This document shows, in pieces, positions 25,621 to 36,414 of a stretch of 64,000 nucleotides of DNA (position 1 is its first letter; every line of letters starts with the position of its first letter). Source of the DNA: Cryptomeria japonica (Eukaryota; Streptophyta; Pinopsida; Cupressales; Cupressaceae). The stretch spans positions 123,990,140-124,054,139 of the forward strand of contig NC_081410.1 of NCBI RefSeq assembly GCF_030272615.1, read 5' to 3'. The position numbers were made by a program, and so were the translations under genes. The notes beneath the pieces are model-generated. The model saw only the letters and a program-made list of their open reading frames with translations. It made no database searches and was not told where the DNA came from.

Positions 25621-26512
25621 GAACTTGACACATTATGTCTCTTGTTCAAAATGGTACTGTTATCACGTTTCAAAAATATATGAATTGTCATATGTATAAT
25701 TTATAACATGTTGAAATGTCTTAGTGTTTAATTCATAATATGAACAACTAGATTGACATAAGAAGGTTGTGTCTTATGGGAAGTATGCTAATATATATTT
25801 TTGGAGAACGTGTATGATCTTTGTGACCATGAATATTGTCAATAAGTGAATCTTTGAATGATGATCTAGCAAATACATTGTTTGCATTATCTTGTGCATT
25901 ACTTGGTTACTAATCAGGCTTAAATGGGTTTAAAATTATTGTTGCATGTGTTCTTATAGTTGGATAATGTATTTTAGTGTGTGTAGTTTATCTATCTTGA
26001 AGGCAATTGTTTTAAAGACTATGACAATGGTATATAATATGAATTTTTGTTCAATAAGTCTAAGTCTAAGATTAGTAGATGAGTTTTAAACACAAGTCCC
26101 TTGTATTTGGTAATTATATCAAAAAACATATTCTTATATGGTTGGTATCCGAGTATGTTGGTATTTGCAATTATAAGAAGTATTTAGTCATAAATGTCAA
26201 GAGAAAATATTATCTAGTTTGAGAATCCAATTATTACAAGAATAATGGGTTACCCCATAAGATAAATGAAATCATAAGGTTAAGAATATTATAATACCAA
26301 TATCATGTTGTGCATATCTTTATATGAAGATATAATGAGCATAGTGTTGCAAGCTGGACTTTGTGTGGCCAATGTGAACATTTCCTAATTCGTGAACTAT
26401 TACTTTTTAAAGTAGTGGATTTCAGTAGATAATAACAAATATTAATAGATTAAGAGCATATGCATATGCATATTTATATGTATGTGTGTGTGTGTACGTG
26501 TAGGTGTATGTG

Positions 26513-26514
<2 letters not shown>

Positions 26515-26599
<85 letters not shown>
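26515..26599. repeat. (TG)n microsatellite, 85 bp
   Basis: Pure TG dinucleotide tract with imperfect TG/ATGTG flanks from about 26479 to 26610. It produces false poly-(Thr-His) and Cys-Val open frames. Confidence 0.95.
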
Positions 26600-26602
<3 letters not shown>

Positions 26603-26938
26603 TGTATGTGGATATAGTGTTTCCAACCATCTAAAGTTGACCTACGTATTGACTTTGCTTAGACTCAATTTATAAGTATGGTATTATGTCCCTTGAAGTT
26701 TAAGTAATTTTGAATGGTCTTATTGAGGTAAGCCATGTTCTAATGGAGCTTGATACCAAAAATTAATAGGAATATGGTGCTTGATCATATTAGTCCAATA
26801 TCATTGGATCCATATTGGGGCTTCATATAATTATCACATTGTGAATAAATCTTACAAGCATTGCTACTCATTACTAGTAAACGTATCCTAATTGAGATAT
26901 TTATTCTATTGAGTTGTCCTCAACAATGAATGCTTTAA

Positions 26939-26999
26939 GGGATTTAGCTCATTAGTATAATATAGTGGTTCATGATATCCAGGTTCAATACACAAGTGA
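26939..26999 (+). other. Degenerate tRNA-like or SINE-head motif
   Basis: TTTAGCTCATTAGTA resembles a pol III box A and AGGTTCAATAC a box B. The boxes are about 25 bp apart, shorter than the roughly 33 bp of a standard tRNA, and no cloverleaf with a proper anticodon arm can be drawn. It may be a tRNA relic or the head of a decayed SINE. Confidence 0.25.
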
Positions 27000-28306
27000 T
27001 ATCTAAGATCACCAAATCATGTTGTATGCATGTTATTGCATTCTAATCTATATAGGACCCTATGTTATTATCTATTGGTATTATCATTAGGGTATCAAAT
27101 GTGGAACGATGTCCTTGATAGGTAATTTTAGGGGGGTTTTGAGATGCTCACATTGAATTAGGAATAATCACTATGGTGAGGTTTAAATTGAGATCTTGAC
27201 ATACATGGAAGGAAGTGGTTTCCTATAGATTTGCTAAATTGGGAATATGATTAGCTTTCCTTGCATATCATTTATATCAATAATTGAAAATCAATAAAGA
27301 AAACCTATTGAGTAACAAAAAATTGACTGTTATTTGATAAGATTCGATATTAAGTGGGTACTAGTGTAAGTAGAGATAAACATTTGTGTAACCCTCTATC
27401 TTAATGGACTCAAAATAAGATGAAAAAATAATTATCATATGTGCTGGTAATAATCGATGTAGCATTTCATTCCTTGTGGGAAACTCTAAATGGTTGCATA
27501 CTCCTAAACTATAGGTATATGTGATTGGTAAACTTTTTAAGTTGGAAAATTATTAGACATAATAATGTTATTCAAGTAATCATAGGAAATTGGGCATATA
27601 TCCTTAAGACTAGTATACCTTCAAGTCTTTTGTAAACTTTCATCCCTATAAGAAAGGTGTAGAGGTGTTTTAAAGAACTAGTTTGACTCCTTAATTATCT
27701 TAGCATGTGTATGTGAGTAGTCAAATTGGAGATTACTCTAACAATCTAAGTGGTGAGAGCTATATGATAATAGTCACAATATGATTATGTAGTCAGAGAT
27801 GATTTTTTATTGAGTAATAAGCTTGGTCCCTATGTTGATAAAATGAAACTTGAGATGTTCAAGCTATACTATGAATATTAATGGGTGGAATTTGATTCAA
27901 GACCTCGACATACTTAGAGGAAAGTGTTATATACGAGTTTCTCACTTATGAGCTTAATTGTGATTTCCTAACTATTGCTAATTGTTATTTGTTTCAAAGG
28001 AAGCTTTAACAAAACCTTAGTTATAGGAAAGTTGTATGTATTATCCTTTGAGAGGCCTTGTAAGGAGAGCTATGTGTGACTTTGATTTGTTTGGAAGTGG
28101 ATATATAGACAGCCCTTGGGAAAAGGATGACCCTATGACCTCAAGTTTGTAGGAGGAGGGTTTAAAGAGGGGGGGGATGACCCCAAGGTTTGGGGTTGTT
28201 CCCAACTAGTTTGACATTCCCTCTTTAGTAAGATTCAAATGAGGCCAAAATGGGTATCAGATGGTTATGAAAGAGTTTATTAAACTTGATAACTTGTATT
28301 TAATAC

Positions 28307-29081
28307 TGTATATGGTGAAAATGGATAACAATAATAACAATCTTGAAAGGCTAAATGAATTCAACCACAAAACCCTAGCCTAACAACAACAAAGATCCAC
28401 CATAACATATGAAGATTACCTAAGACAATGCAAATCAAATGAAATCACAAAGATTATACCATCACATGTCCAATAGGATTTGGATCTCCATTCTTCCTAT
28501 CTCCATTGATCTTGCTTGATATATTTGCTCTCAGATTTTATGTGCACAAGAGCTCAACAAAGAACAGAATGTGGTTGCAAGTAGGATCGCCTATGTTCAA
28601 AGTGTAGTGTAGTCAAGTAGTCAACAGGGGGGTTTGATAATGAAGGAAGCATCTCCTTATATAGAAGACACTATATGAAATGGAGGGATAAGATTGAGAG
28701 GTGTAAAAGGAGGTCGGCTATGATTAGAGGGTAGGTAAAAGAAATAATAAAATAATGAAAGGGGTAGGTAGTGTATGAATTAAAAGATGAATGACATGTG
28801 TCATGGGTAGAAAAGGTTAATGAATTAATTAAATAAATAAAGATTTATTTAATTAATAGAAGGAGTGGGATCAATTAAATAAATAAAATATTTATTTAAT
28901 TTAGGAAAAGGATAATTTAAATAAATAAATGTATTTATTTAAATGAGAAATAAGGCTAGAAGAAGATAAATTAATTAATTAAATGAATAAAGATTTATTT
29001 AATTAATAGAAGAATTAAGCTTAGATAATTAAATAAATAAAATATTTATTTAATTAGACTGGACAATTTTGGGTGTCTACA
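28307..29081 (-). repeat. Element B 3' LTR
   Basis: Minus-strand LTR from TGTAGACACC (29081) to CATATACA (28307). The first 265 bp contain five AT-rich palindromes of the ATTAAATAAATAAA...TTTATTTAATTAAT type (about 28819, 28873, 28914, 28975 and 29025). The rest is moderately AT-rich with CTTATATAGAAG (28656-28667) as the likely TATA region. Confidence 0.9.
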
Positions 29082-29095
29082 TTTTGCCCCTCTTT
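29082..29095 (-). other. Element B polypurine tract
   Basis: The minus strand reads AAAGAGGGGCAAAA immediately before the LTR start TGTAGACACC. This is a standard polypurine tract used to prime plus-strand DNA and confirms that the element runs on the minus strand. Confidence 0.8.
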
Positions 29096-29706
29096 GAGAC
29101 AATGCGGCTTGTCGTGTTGTTTCAAAGAAGATAAGATGAACTGATACAGAGTTGCCCCAAGATGGGAATGATATGCCCCCTCGAGAGATTGGATGAAAAA
29201 ATGTCTGAAAAGATCGCAGACAATGTCTTGATAAGAAAGAAAGGCTAGAATGGACTGACCAGATAAAGTGACAAAGTCACGGGATAACGAAGACTGACAC
29301 GGGAGACTAGGGCTAGGGTAGTCTATAAGATAGACCATGAGGGGAAAACATCCTCATTGTCATCCACACATCCAAGAGATCAGAGTGCAGAGCAAAATAG
29401 AGTAGTAGTAGTCAGCAGTGATGGCATTGGTTCATAGATTCGATCGCATTCGCCGATATCAGAGGCCAGCAGAGGCAGGAGAGCCAGTAAGTACCACAAA
29501 ACCTCCTTGTACTTTGATGCATTTATTGTTGTCATTAATGCATGCTAGGTAGAGTAATAAATGCGCTTAGAATAGAGTCCAAAAAAATGTCAAAAACATG
29601 TAGGTGCGTCTGCATTGGTGCCATGTGCGTTTATGCGGTCTAAAAGAGCGTTTATGTCATGAAAGCATGTTTGTGTCCAAAAATGTGAATTTGTGTCTTC
29701 TAGGTC

Positions 29707-29895
29707 AAATCGGCAGTTCTATGATGAACATACGCTGTTGATTGGATAAGCTTCTGAGAGGATACACTCAAGCAGGTCCTCTAGGGAAGACTAGGATAAC
29801 AAATAGGGCTAGGATTGACAATTCTGTGATAGAACATACGTTGCCAATTAGGAAACTTCTCAAGAGGATTCACTCAAACAGAGGCTCTAGGATAG
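29707..29895. repeat. Two ~107-bp repeats in the PMD intron
   Basis: The GATGAACATACGCTGTTG...CACTCAAGCAGGTCCTCTAGG unit (from 29707) repeats from about 29813 as GATAGAACATACGTTGCC...CACTCAAACAGAGGCTCTAGG. They lie directly before the hairpin repeats and share the TGATGAAC core with them. Confidence 0.6.
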
Positions 29896-29906
29896 GATAG
29901 ATCAAG

Positions 29907-30115
29907 GCACTTTGTGATGAACAGTGAGTACCAAGATATAGTACTTTGTGATGAACAAGGAGTACTAAAATATGAGCAGCACTTTTTGATGAACAGTGAG
30001 TGCAAATGTGAGCAGCACTTTGTGATGAACAGGGAGTGCCAAACACGTAGTACTTTGTGATGAATAGGGAGTACCACTAGGATAGAAGCAACACTTTGTG
30101 ATGAATAGTGAGTGT
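29907..30115. repeat. Six 25-nt hairpin repeats with compensatory arms
   Basis: Copies at 29907-29931, 29941-29965, 29979-30003, 30015-30039, 30050-30074 and 30091-30115. All have a conserved 15-nt centre (TTGTGATGAAyAgkG type) and 5-bp arms. Arm pairs are GTACT/AGTAC (two copies), GCACT/AGTGC (two copies), ACACT/AGTGT (one) and GCACT/AGTAC with one mismatch (the first). The spacers vary. The array lies within the intron of the antisense PMD gene and downstream of integrase on the pol strand. Confidence 0.85.
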
Positions 30116-30667
30116 CACTAGGACTGAGATGATTGATTTGTGTGACTGCAGGAGTATTTGCCTATGCTGGAGTCACGAGAGAGATTCTCGTCGATGCAGA
30201 GGTTATGACCAGAGCTGACATTTGAGGGTCGAGCTGCCATTGAGGTTATGGGTTTACAATTTATTATGTATGTGCCTGAGTTTTGGGCGAACATGGGATT
30301 GTTGACTGCACTGGCTGAGAGATGGCACTCTGAGACTTGTACGTTTCATTTGTTGATGGGGGAGATGACAGTCACCCTGGAGGATGTATATAGGATTCTG
30401 CGGATATCGATCGATGGGGAGTTAGTTCCCTATGATCAAGATGGAGACAGAGAGGCCCTTAGACGAGTGTTCTAGGATCCGGGACTGGAGATGAGGGTGG
30501 GACATGTGGCATGGGATACCATGACATGAACAGGATTAGCACTACCAACAGTGTTGGTAGGAGTTATTAGTGGGTTCCTCTGTCCGGATAGGGCGACACG
30601 AGGGGTGGCTGCAGAGGACACAGCGGCCAGGAGAGATGATCTTGGGGTGGGTCCTTCTAGGGCTTAG

Positions 30668-32399
30668 ACTCCGTCGAGGCCAGCTAGCTCTGAGGGAGGG
30701 AATTCATCATAGCTGTAGAGGGATCTCTATGTATCAATTTTGTACCATTTTGTATGATGATGTAGACACCTTCGGGTGATTATAGCCATATGATTTTGAC
30801 ATCATTGTATCATGACACTTATGATTTTGAGATATATATAAGATGATTCTTTGTGGCAACTATATGCATGTGTACCTATGTGATGAGATGTTTCATGATG
30901 TATGTTTCTATGTGATGGTTATGATATGGATGCAAATATGTACATGATGGAATGCAATATTTTTGTTCTTTTATGTTTTTATATGTGTATGCATGATGCA
31001 AATGTGAATGTATGTAAAGCAGATGAATATGATAATGCAAATGTAAATTGTGCTAACAAGTGTTGTGTGTAGGATGTGTTGCAGTTGTGATATCTATATG
31101 TATGTATGAAATGCTTATATGTGGTAATGCAGGTGCAACTACATGAAATGCAAATATTTTTGGTGTGTCATTATACTCAGTCATGTGATAGCAAGCTACG
31201 CAGACTCGAGAAGGATGATGGAAGTCAATCAAGAAAGGGGGATGAAAGATAGAAGATATGAAAGTGAAAAGAGCTTCTTGTGCATTATCATCATTGAGCT
31301 TTATTATGGCAAGTAGGTTATGACAATCGAGGCATATGTTCGACCCAGAAAGTCATTGTACCTGTTTGCATGGAGATAAGACAGTCACAAACAAAGAATG
31401 TCCCAGTTCATACTAGATTCACAGTGTCCTCATATCCTTGGACAAGTCATAGCATTACTAAAAGACAATCCACAGACAACAAAAGAAAATAGGTGACGAT
31501 ACCCCATCCTCGCCTTTCTAGTCAAAGACATCCTGGAGATAAAATCTCTAGTCAGAGACATCCTGGAAAAGCTAAAAGATATGTCACCAAAAGATAAAAT
31601 CAAAAGAAAACCAAGACTCAACACCAACATCCACTATAGTCCTCAAATTTAGTGTCTCTTGTCACTTGTATAAGTCTTATTTGATTGTGGTCACAATGTT
31701 TACTTTCACAGAAAGGATAGATAGCACTGAACCATATGTTGTCTGAGTCTGTTGAAAGATTTGATTTGTTGAAGCCCATTGTTGCTGCTGTGTCTCATCT
31801 GAAACTGACTGAATCCATGAAAATGATACTTTATTGCAGAGAAGATGAAACTTTATTGCGGATCTATGATGCAAATGTTGCTTTATTGCGAATTGTGCAC
31901 GGATAGACTGAAGGAAGTTGGAAGAAACTATACTCCTCGAAACATGTGATGTTCTCAGTTCCACACCCATCACTAGATGTAGGATTTGCCTTAGCCACAG
32001 ATAGGATCTGATTTATTATAGATGGAAAGGGAGGTGAAAAGGGAGGTTTATTATGAATGACTAACCAATCTTGGGTAGATCAATAACAAGGCATGATGGG
32101 AATGGGTAAGTTTTATTGTGGATGGATAGGTTGTGAGTGTGTGCAAAGTGAAATGATGAAATGGAATCTTGAAGGAGGGAGGAGCAATGTCTCTACACAT
32201 GGCGCTAGTGACCCATTTTTCACCATGGTACTTGCCCAGGGCACCATCGAAGTGGTTTTCACCATTGGACGAAATTATTTCTCTTTACTTTTTTCGATTT
32301 TTCAATGTTTTTTTTTTTTTTTTTTTGTATTTTTTTTTTTTTTGTATTTTTGAAATTTTTGATTTTTTTGTATTTTTTGAATTAGGATATTCCAAAGAG
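30668..32399 (-). other. Element B spacer between PMD gene and integrase end
   Basis: No coding domain. 30790-31190 is rich in ATG/TATG repeats. 32307-32380 is a T-rich tract (A-rich on the element strand). Short open frames at 31430-31973 show no family features. Confidence 0.5.
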
Positions 32400-32650
32400 C
32401 TATGTGTAGAACCTGCGAAGGTGCATGTTGTTGATAGGATCCTCCAAAGGTTCACCTTCTATAGTTGAGAGCTGATATGCCCCAAATCTATATGCTGCTG
32501 TAATGATGTAAGGACCAAGCCAATTTGGTTCGAACTTGCCCTTCTTCTCTCTGTCTTGCTGATTTTTGGGGTTTTCTCTGAGAACCAAATCACCTACCTC
32601 AAATGTGCGAGGCTTGACTTTATGATTGTAACTGCATTGTTCCTTGATTG
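32400..32650 (-). pseudogene. Element B integrase C-terminal module
   Basis: Reads RTFEVGDLVLRENPKN, then GKFEPNWLGPYII, GAYQL and PINNMHLRRFY. This is the GPY/F-type C-terminal module and polyprotein end of Tat-like gypsy integrase, which binds DNA. Zinc-finger and DDE core domains are missing upstream; the hydrophobic ORF joins it directly, separated by a stop at about 32664. Confidence 0.8.
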
Positions 32651-32663
32651 AATGATGTGGAGC

Positions 32664-33240
32664 TCAAGTGACTGTCTTCCTTGATAAAGGAACTGAGATA
32701 GAATTACTAATATGTGGACTACATAGGCCCATATGCGTGTCACCTGAAGAAGTTTGGGCATCCCTGACAACAAAGTCCCTTGAGGAAGCTCCATTAAAGG
32801 TCCATGATGTATCACCAGAAGGGAAAGGATGTGTGGAACAAGTGGATGAGCTATGAAGGCTTACGATTGCGAAAAGAAGTGAAAGTAGGATAGCATGATG
32901 GAGACTTAGGATCAACAAGTATTCTTTTTGACTTGACATTTTAGAACTTTTGCCCCCAGTTATTTTGATATTAGGGGAGATCATCTCTTGTTCTTTTTCT
33001 TTCATAGGATTTTTATCCTTGAATTTGATTTTTGCAGAGTCCAATAGCTTTTGATTTTGATTTGGACTAAAGGACTTTTCTTTATTTTTGACTTTTAGAT
33101 TTTTCTTTTCAAAGCTTGATTTTTGATCCCCAATTGGTAAGGGCTTTTGTAATTCTTGTTGATCCAAGTCTAGAAGTGGACTAGAAATGGAATGAGTGGG
33201 TGAAACAGTAAAGCTATGTGAGTTCTCAAGAGGGATGGTG
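32664..33240 (-). CDS. Novel hydrophobic ORF in place of RT/IN in element B
   Basis: About 168 codons from 33167, with the same frame open back to about 33240 (PLENSHSFTVSPTHS). The first 75 residues are Lys-rich and polar. They are followed by a hydrophobic stretch of about 20 residues (LLILSLHHAILLSLLFAIVS) suitable for a membrane segment or signal anchor, then a Ser/Thr-rich part with a few Cys (STCSTHPFPSGD). It occupies the place where RT, RNase H and integrase core should be and is linked to protease by a one-base frame change. I recognise no family. It could be an env-like or captured segment, or non-coding DNA that happens to be open. Confidence 0.45.
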
Positions 33241-34279
33241 ATACACTAATAGATTCTTCGCTGGAACCACTATGAGGACTATTGATATCAAGAGTTGCTT
33301 GCACCACTAGAGGAGAGTTGCATTCAGACTTAGTAGCCACAACACTAGGTGATTCACATCCAATTCCTTGCAAATTGTTTATAGATTGTTCTTGTAGACT
33401 GAATACCTTAGGAGATAGTGGGAGTTGATCAACATGAAAAATATACTCACCACATCCCAGGTCTTTAAAATTGAACTTTTCTTTGAGCTCTGCTTGCTTT
33501 GATGTAGAAGCTTTCAAGGATTCTGGATCCACATATATTGATGAAGGAATAGCTTCTCGATTGATTGGGATTGTTATTTCTGACCGAGGCTGCAGATTGT
33601 TGCAATATATGAATGGATTTGGATCCGCTTTGACGGTCACTTCAACTCCATTGTATGGAAACTTGATACATCGATGATATGTTGAGGGAATAGCTCTCAT
33701 TTCATGAATCCATGGACATCCTAGCAATATATTGTATGTGAGATCGAGATCAAGGAATTGACAAACCACATCCTTTGTAACTGGCCCAACTCTGAGAGGT
33801 AAGGTGACTGTGCCTTTGGATGAACGCTCTTCATCATCATATGCCTTGATGGTAATTTTGTTTGTAGCAATCACAGCTTTTTTCGAATATCCCAATTATT
33901 TAATAGTGCTCAATGTACAAATGTTTAGACCTACTCCTCCATCTATCAGAACTCGTTTTATTCGATGTTTGTGTATGAAGGCTTCAATGTGTAATGGTGC
34001 ATTATGTGGCTGACTTACGGAGGCATCATCGGCTTCTGTGAATGTAAGTGAGTGTGGAATGGAAAGGTATCCCACCATGGCTTGAAACTGGTCCACGTTC
34101 AGATCAGTAGAAATGGCAGTTTCTCTCAAGATTTTGTCAAGAATGGATTTATGTGTGGGGGATATGCGTAGGAGATCAAGAATGGAGATGAGCGCGGGTG
34201 TCTTCCCTAACTGTTCTATAAGGTCATACTCAGGTTTGGTTGATGAGGAAGTGGTGTTCTTGGCTGGAGCACCTTGCAA
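33170..34279 (-). pseudogene. Element B aspartic protease region
   Basis: Retropepsin-like domain: RVLIDGGVGLNICTL (active-site DGG), then an in-frame TAA at 33896-33898, then LGYSKKAV, ITIKAYDDEERSSKG and YNILLGCPWIHEMRAIPSTYH. Element C has the same order with Gln (QLGY) at the stop position, so the stop is a CAA-to-TAA change. Downstream, residues from about 33600 to 33170 are a Ser/Pro-rich linker. Gag lies upstream in another frame. Confidence 0.8.
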
Positions 34280-34559
34280 AGTGATTTTACCTCGACGGGT
34301 TGTAACATGAAATTCAGAGGTAGGTTCGGAAGAAGATCCAAAGCCTTTTAAGACAATCTTGGGTCTCTGGGTAGAATTCTAAGGGTTTTGTCCTTGATGA
34401 TAATGGTAGAGACATAATTGTCCATCGAAATGTGATTGATGGTTGAATCATAGTTATAAGATGCTCTGGTATAGTTGGATTGGTCATTTGTGGTTGCAAC
34501 TTTTCCTTTGTCATGTTTTGGGAATGGTTCCTTAAACATATCATGTTCTTGATTGGATG

Positions 34560-36414
34560 AGTGTCCTTCAATCTCAATGTCGCCTCTATCAATGAGATCT
34601 TGTATGATGTTCTTCAGTCGATGACAATTTCATGTCTTATGACCCTTGCTTTTATGAAATTCACAATATTCATCATCATTCCACCAATTTGGTTTAACCT
34701 TTGGTTCATGTGGAGGAAAATCTGAAATAGTGATTACCTTGTTTGCCACTAGCTTTTTAAAAACTGACTCAAGTGGTTCTCCCAATGGAGTGTACTTCCT
34801 TCATGATTTAGAAGTTGTTTGAGTATTCACCTAATTTGATCTGGAGAAAACGAATTTGGGTCGCACTGTATTGGCATCAACAACACCATCATTGACTGTG
34901 TTCTTGTTTTTATTCCAAAATGTTGGCTTGTCTTTTCCTTTAAAGTCATCTTTGTTTTCCTTGAATATCTTAATGAATTCTTGTTTAATTAGGACCTTTT
35001 CTGTTGCTAAGCCATTTTCAATGACGTCCTTGAAGGTGGACAAACAAGCTTTCCTTAGATCATAGCCAACGTCTTTGTTAACATTTTGGGTGAACATTTC
35101 TACCATTTGTTTTTGTGGAATTTGACAAGAGCATCTACTGGCTAGATTCCTCCATCTTTGTAAAAATGATGCAAAAGACTCTCCCTCTTTTTGCTTGGTG
35201 TTGCACAAAGTAGTGACTGAAATGTCTGTCTCCATATTGTAGGAGAAATGTTGAATAAATGCCTCTGCTAAGTCACCCCATGACTTAATTCCAGGTGGAA
35301 GTTGGGAGAACCATTCCATAGCTTGATCACCTAGGGTTTGTGGGAATAATCTCATCAAATATGTCTCTTCTGCTGCTACCTCAATGCAAGCTATGAAAAA
35401 CTGTCTTATGTGTGCCTTAGGATCCCCTTTTCCTGTCACAAAGTGTGTAGGAAAAGGAGGCATTAGAATGCTCTTGTCAAATGGATAAGGACATATGTCT
35501 CTCATTGTGTATGTTGCCTTCGGTGTATTTATGTCCTCCATTTTCTTTTGTAAGTCCCTGATTTGTTGCTCCAAATTGCTCTTAAGTGGAGATCGACTTC
35601 TTGGACCATACCCCATGCTTGAGGCACTAATTGGAGGAGAATCATGTTGCATATATGGATGATATTGATCATACGCATGTTCATATGGAGGAGGTCTATA
35701 GTGATGCTGCATATATGGACCACTTGGTATAGATTCATTTTGAGGAACGAAATATCTATTTTGTCCATGTATACCATACTCTACAGACATGTCATGTTCT
35801 AATGTGTTGCCCCCAAATTTGACACGGGGTTTCCTTGTATCCAAATTTTGAGCATACCTTTGAATATCCAATTGCTTTGGTGGTTGATCCTTAGCATTGA
35901 TATGTGATTGAGCATATTTCTCTACATAAGACTTCCATAATGGTCTGCGAAGGTGAGTATCATATGCTTGACCATGTGTATGTGGGACCTCTGGTTTTTG
36001 AAACAAACATGATGGTGATTCAGGCACAAGATGTGGTCTTCTATTGCCTCCACTATTAGGCCTCCTTTGATCCATGTTGGAGTGAGGTTGTTGCAAAGGT
36101 CGATTTTCCATTATTTGAGACATATCAAAATCATGAGATATCTTGGCTCCACTTTGTGCCATCATTTGTAAGAAGTATTGTCTATCCCTCCTCATTATTT
36201 CCTCAACCAATCGATTGAAACGGGGATCCATAATGGATTCTTCCACATCTGCTAAATGTACTGAAAAGTTGTCCATATCATCATTGTGTGTATCATTGTT
36301 GTTTGTAGTGTCCATGTGCTCAACATTTGGAATGTTTCTATAGGCATCCATGTCAGGTAATGTAGTATGATCAGAATTGAAAAAGATATCATTGTCATAC
36401 TCGTAAGAACTCAT
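34560..36414 (-). pseudogene. Element B gag
   Basis: A 527-residue open frame (36414-34831), then a same-frame continuation with stops. The first 180 residues are Asn/Asp/Met-rich; residues 330-470 are a retrotransposon gag domain (YPFDKSI, FFIACIEVAAEE, AMEWFSQLPPG, FASFLQRWRNLA). After TAG at 34831-34833 and TGA at 34801-34803 the frame continues with YTPLGEPLESVFKKL and a CEFHKSKGHKT-stop-NC knuckle (CX2HX3GHX4C type). The third stop, TGA at 34630-34632, hits the knuckle. All three stops are one transition from CAG or CGA. Confidence 0.85.

Larger units (their letters stand above)
25620..28301. other. Gene-free stretch left of element B
   Basis: No coding region seen. Contains the (GT)n microsatellite, a degenerate tRNA-like motif, and AATAC (28302-28306), the left half of the element B target duplication. 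Confidence 0.45.
29421..30667 (+). pseudogene. Antisense plant mobile domain (PMD) gene inside element B
   Basis: Spliced gene on the strand opposite to gag-pol. Exon 1 is 29421-29486 (MALVHRFDRIRRYQRPAEAG...), intron 29487-30151 (GTAAGT...GCAG), exon 2 from 30152 in frame. Exon 2 encodes the N-terminal half of a PMD/aminotransferase-like domain: LTALAERWHSETCTFHL, GEMTVTLEDVYRIL and IDGELV are characteristic. In-frame stops at 30206-30208 (TGA), 30473-30475 (TAG) and 30527-30529 (TGA) show decay; the frame then runs to 30667. Antisense extra ORFs between integrase and the 3' LTR, some PMD-like, are known from Tat-clade elements. Function there is not established. The domain appears truncated compared with full PMD proteins. 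Confidence 0.75.

Noticed and set aside
26442-26675. Poly(Thr-His) and Cys/Val-rich open frames on both strands
   Set aside because: Direct translation of the TG microsatellite.
33896-34279. DGG instead of D(S/T)G in protease active sites as a novel feature
   Set aside because: Present in all three gypsy elements here and, as far as I know, common in plant gypsy proteases.
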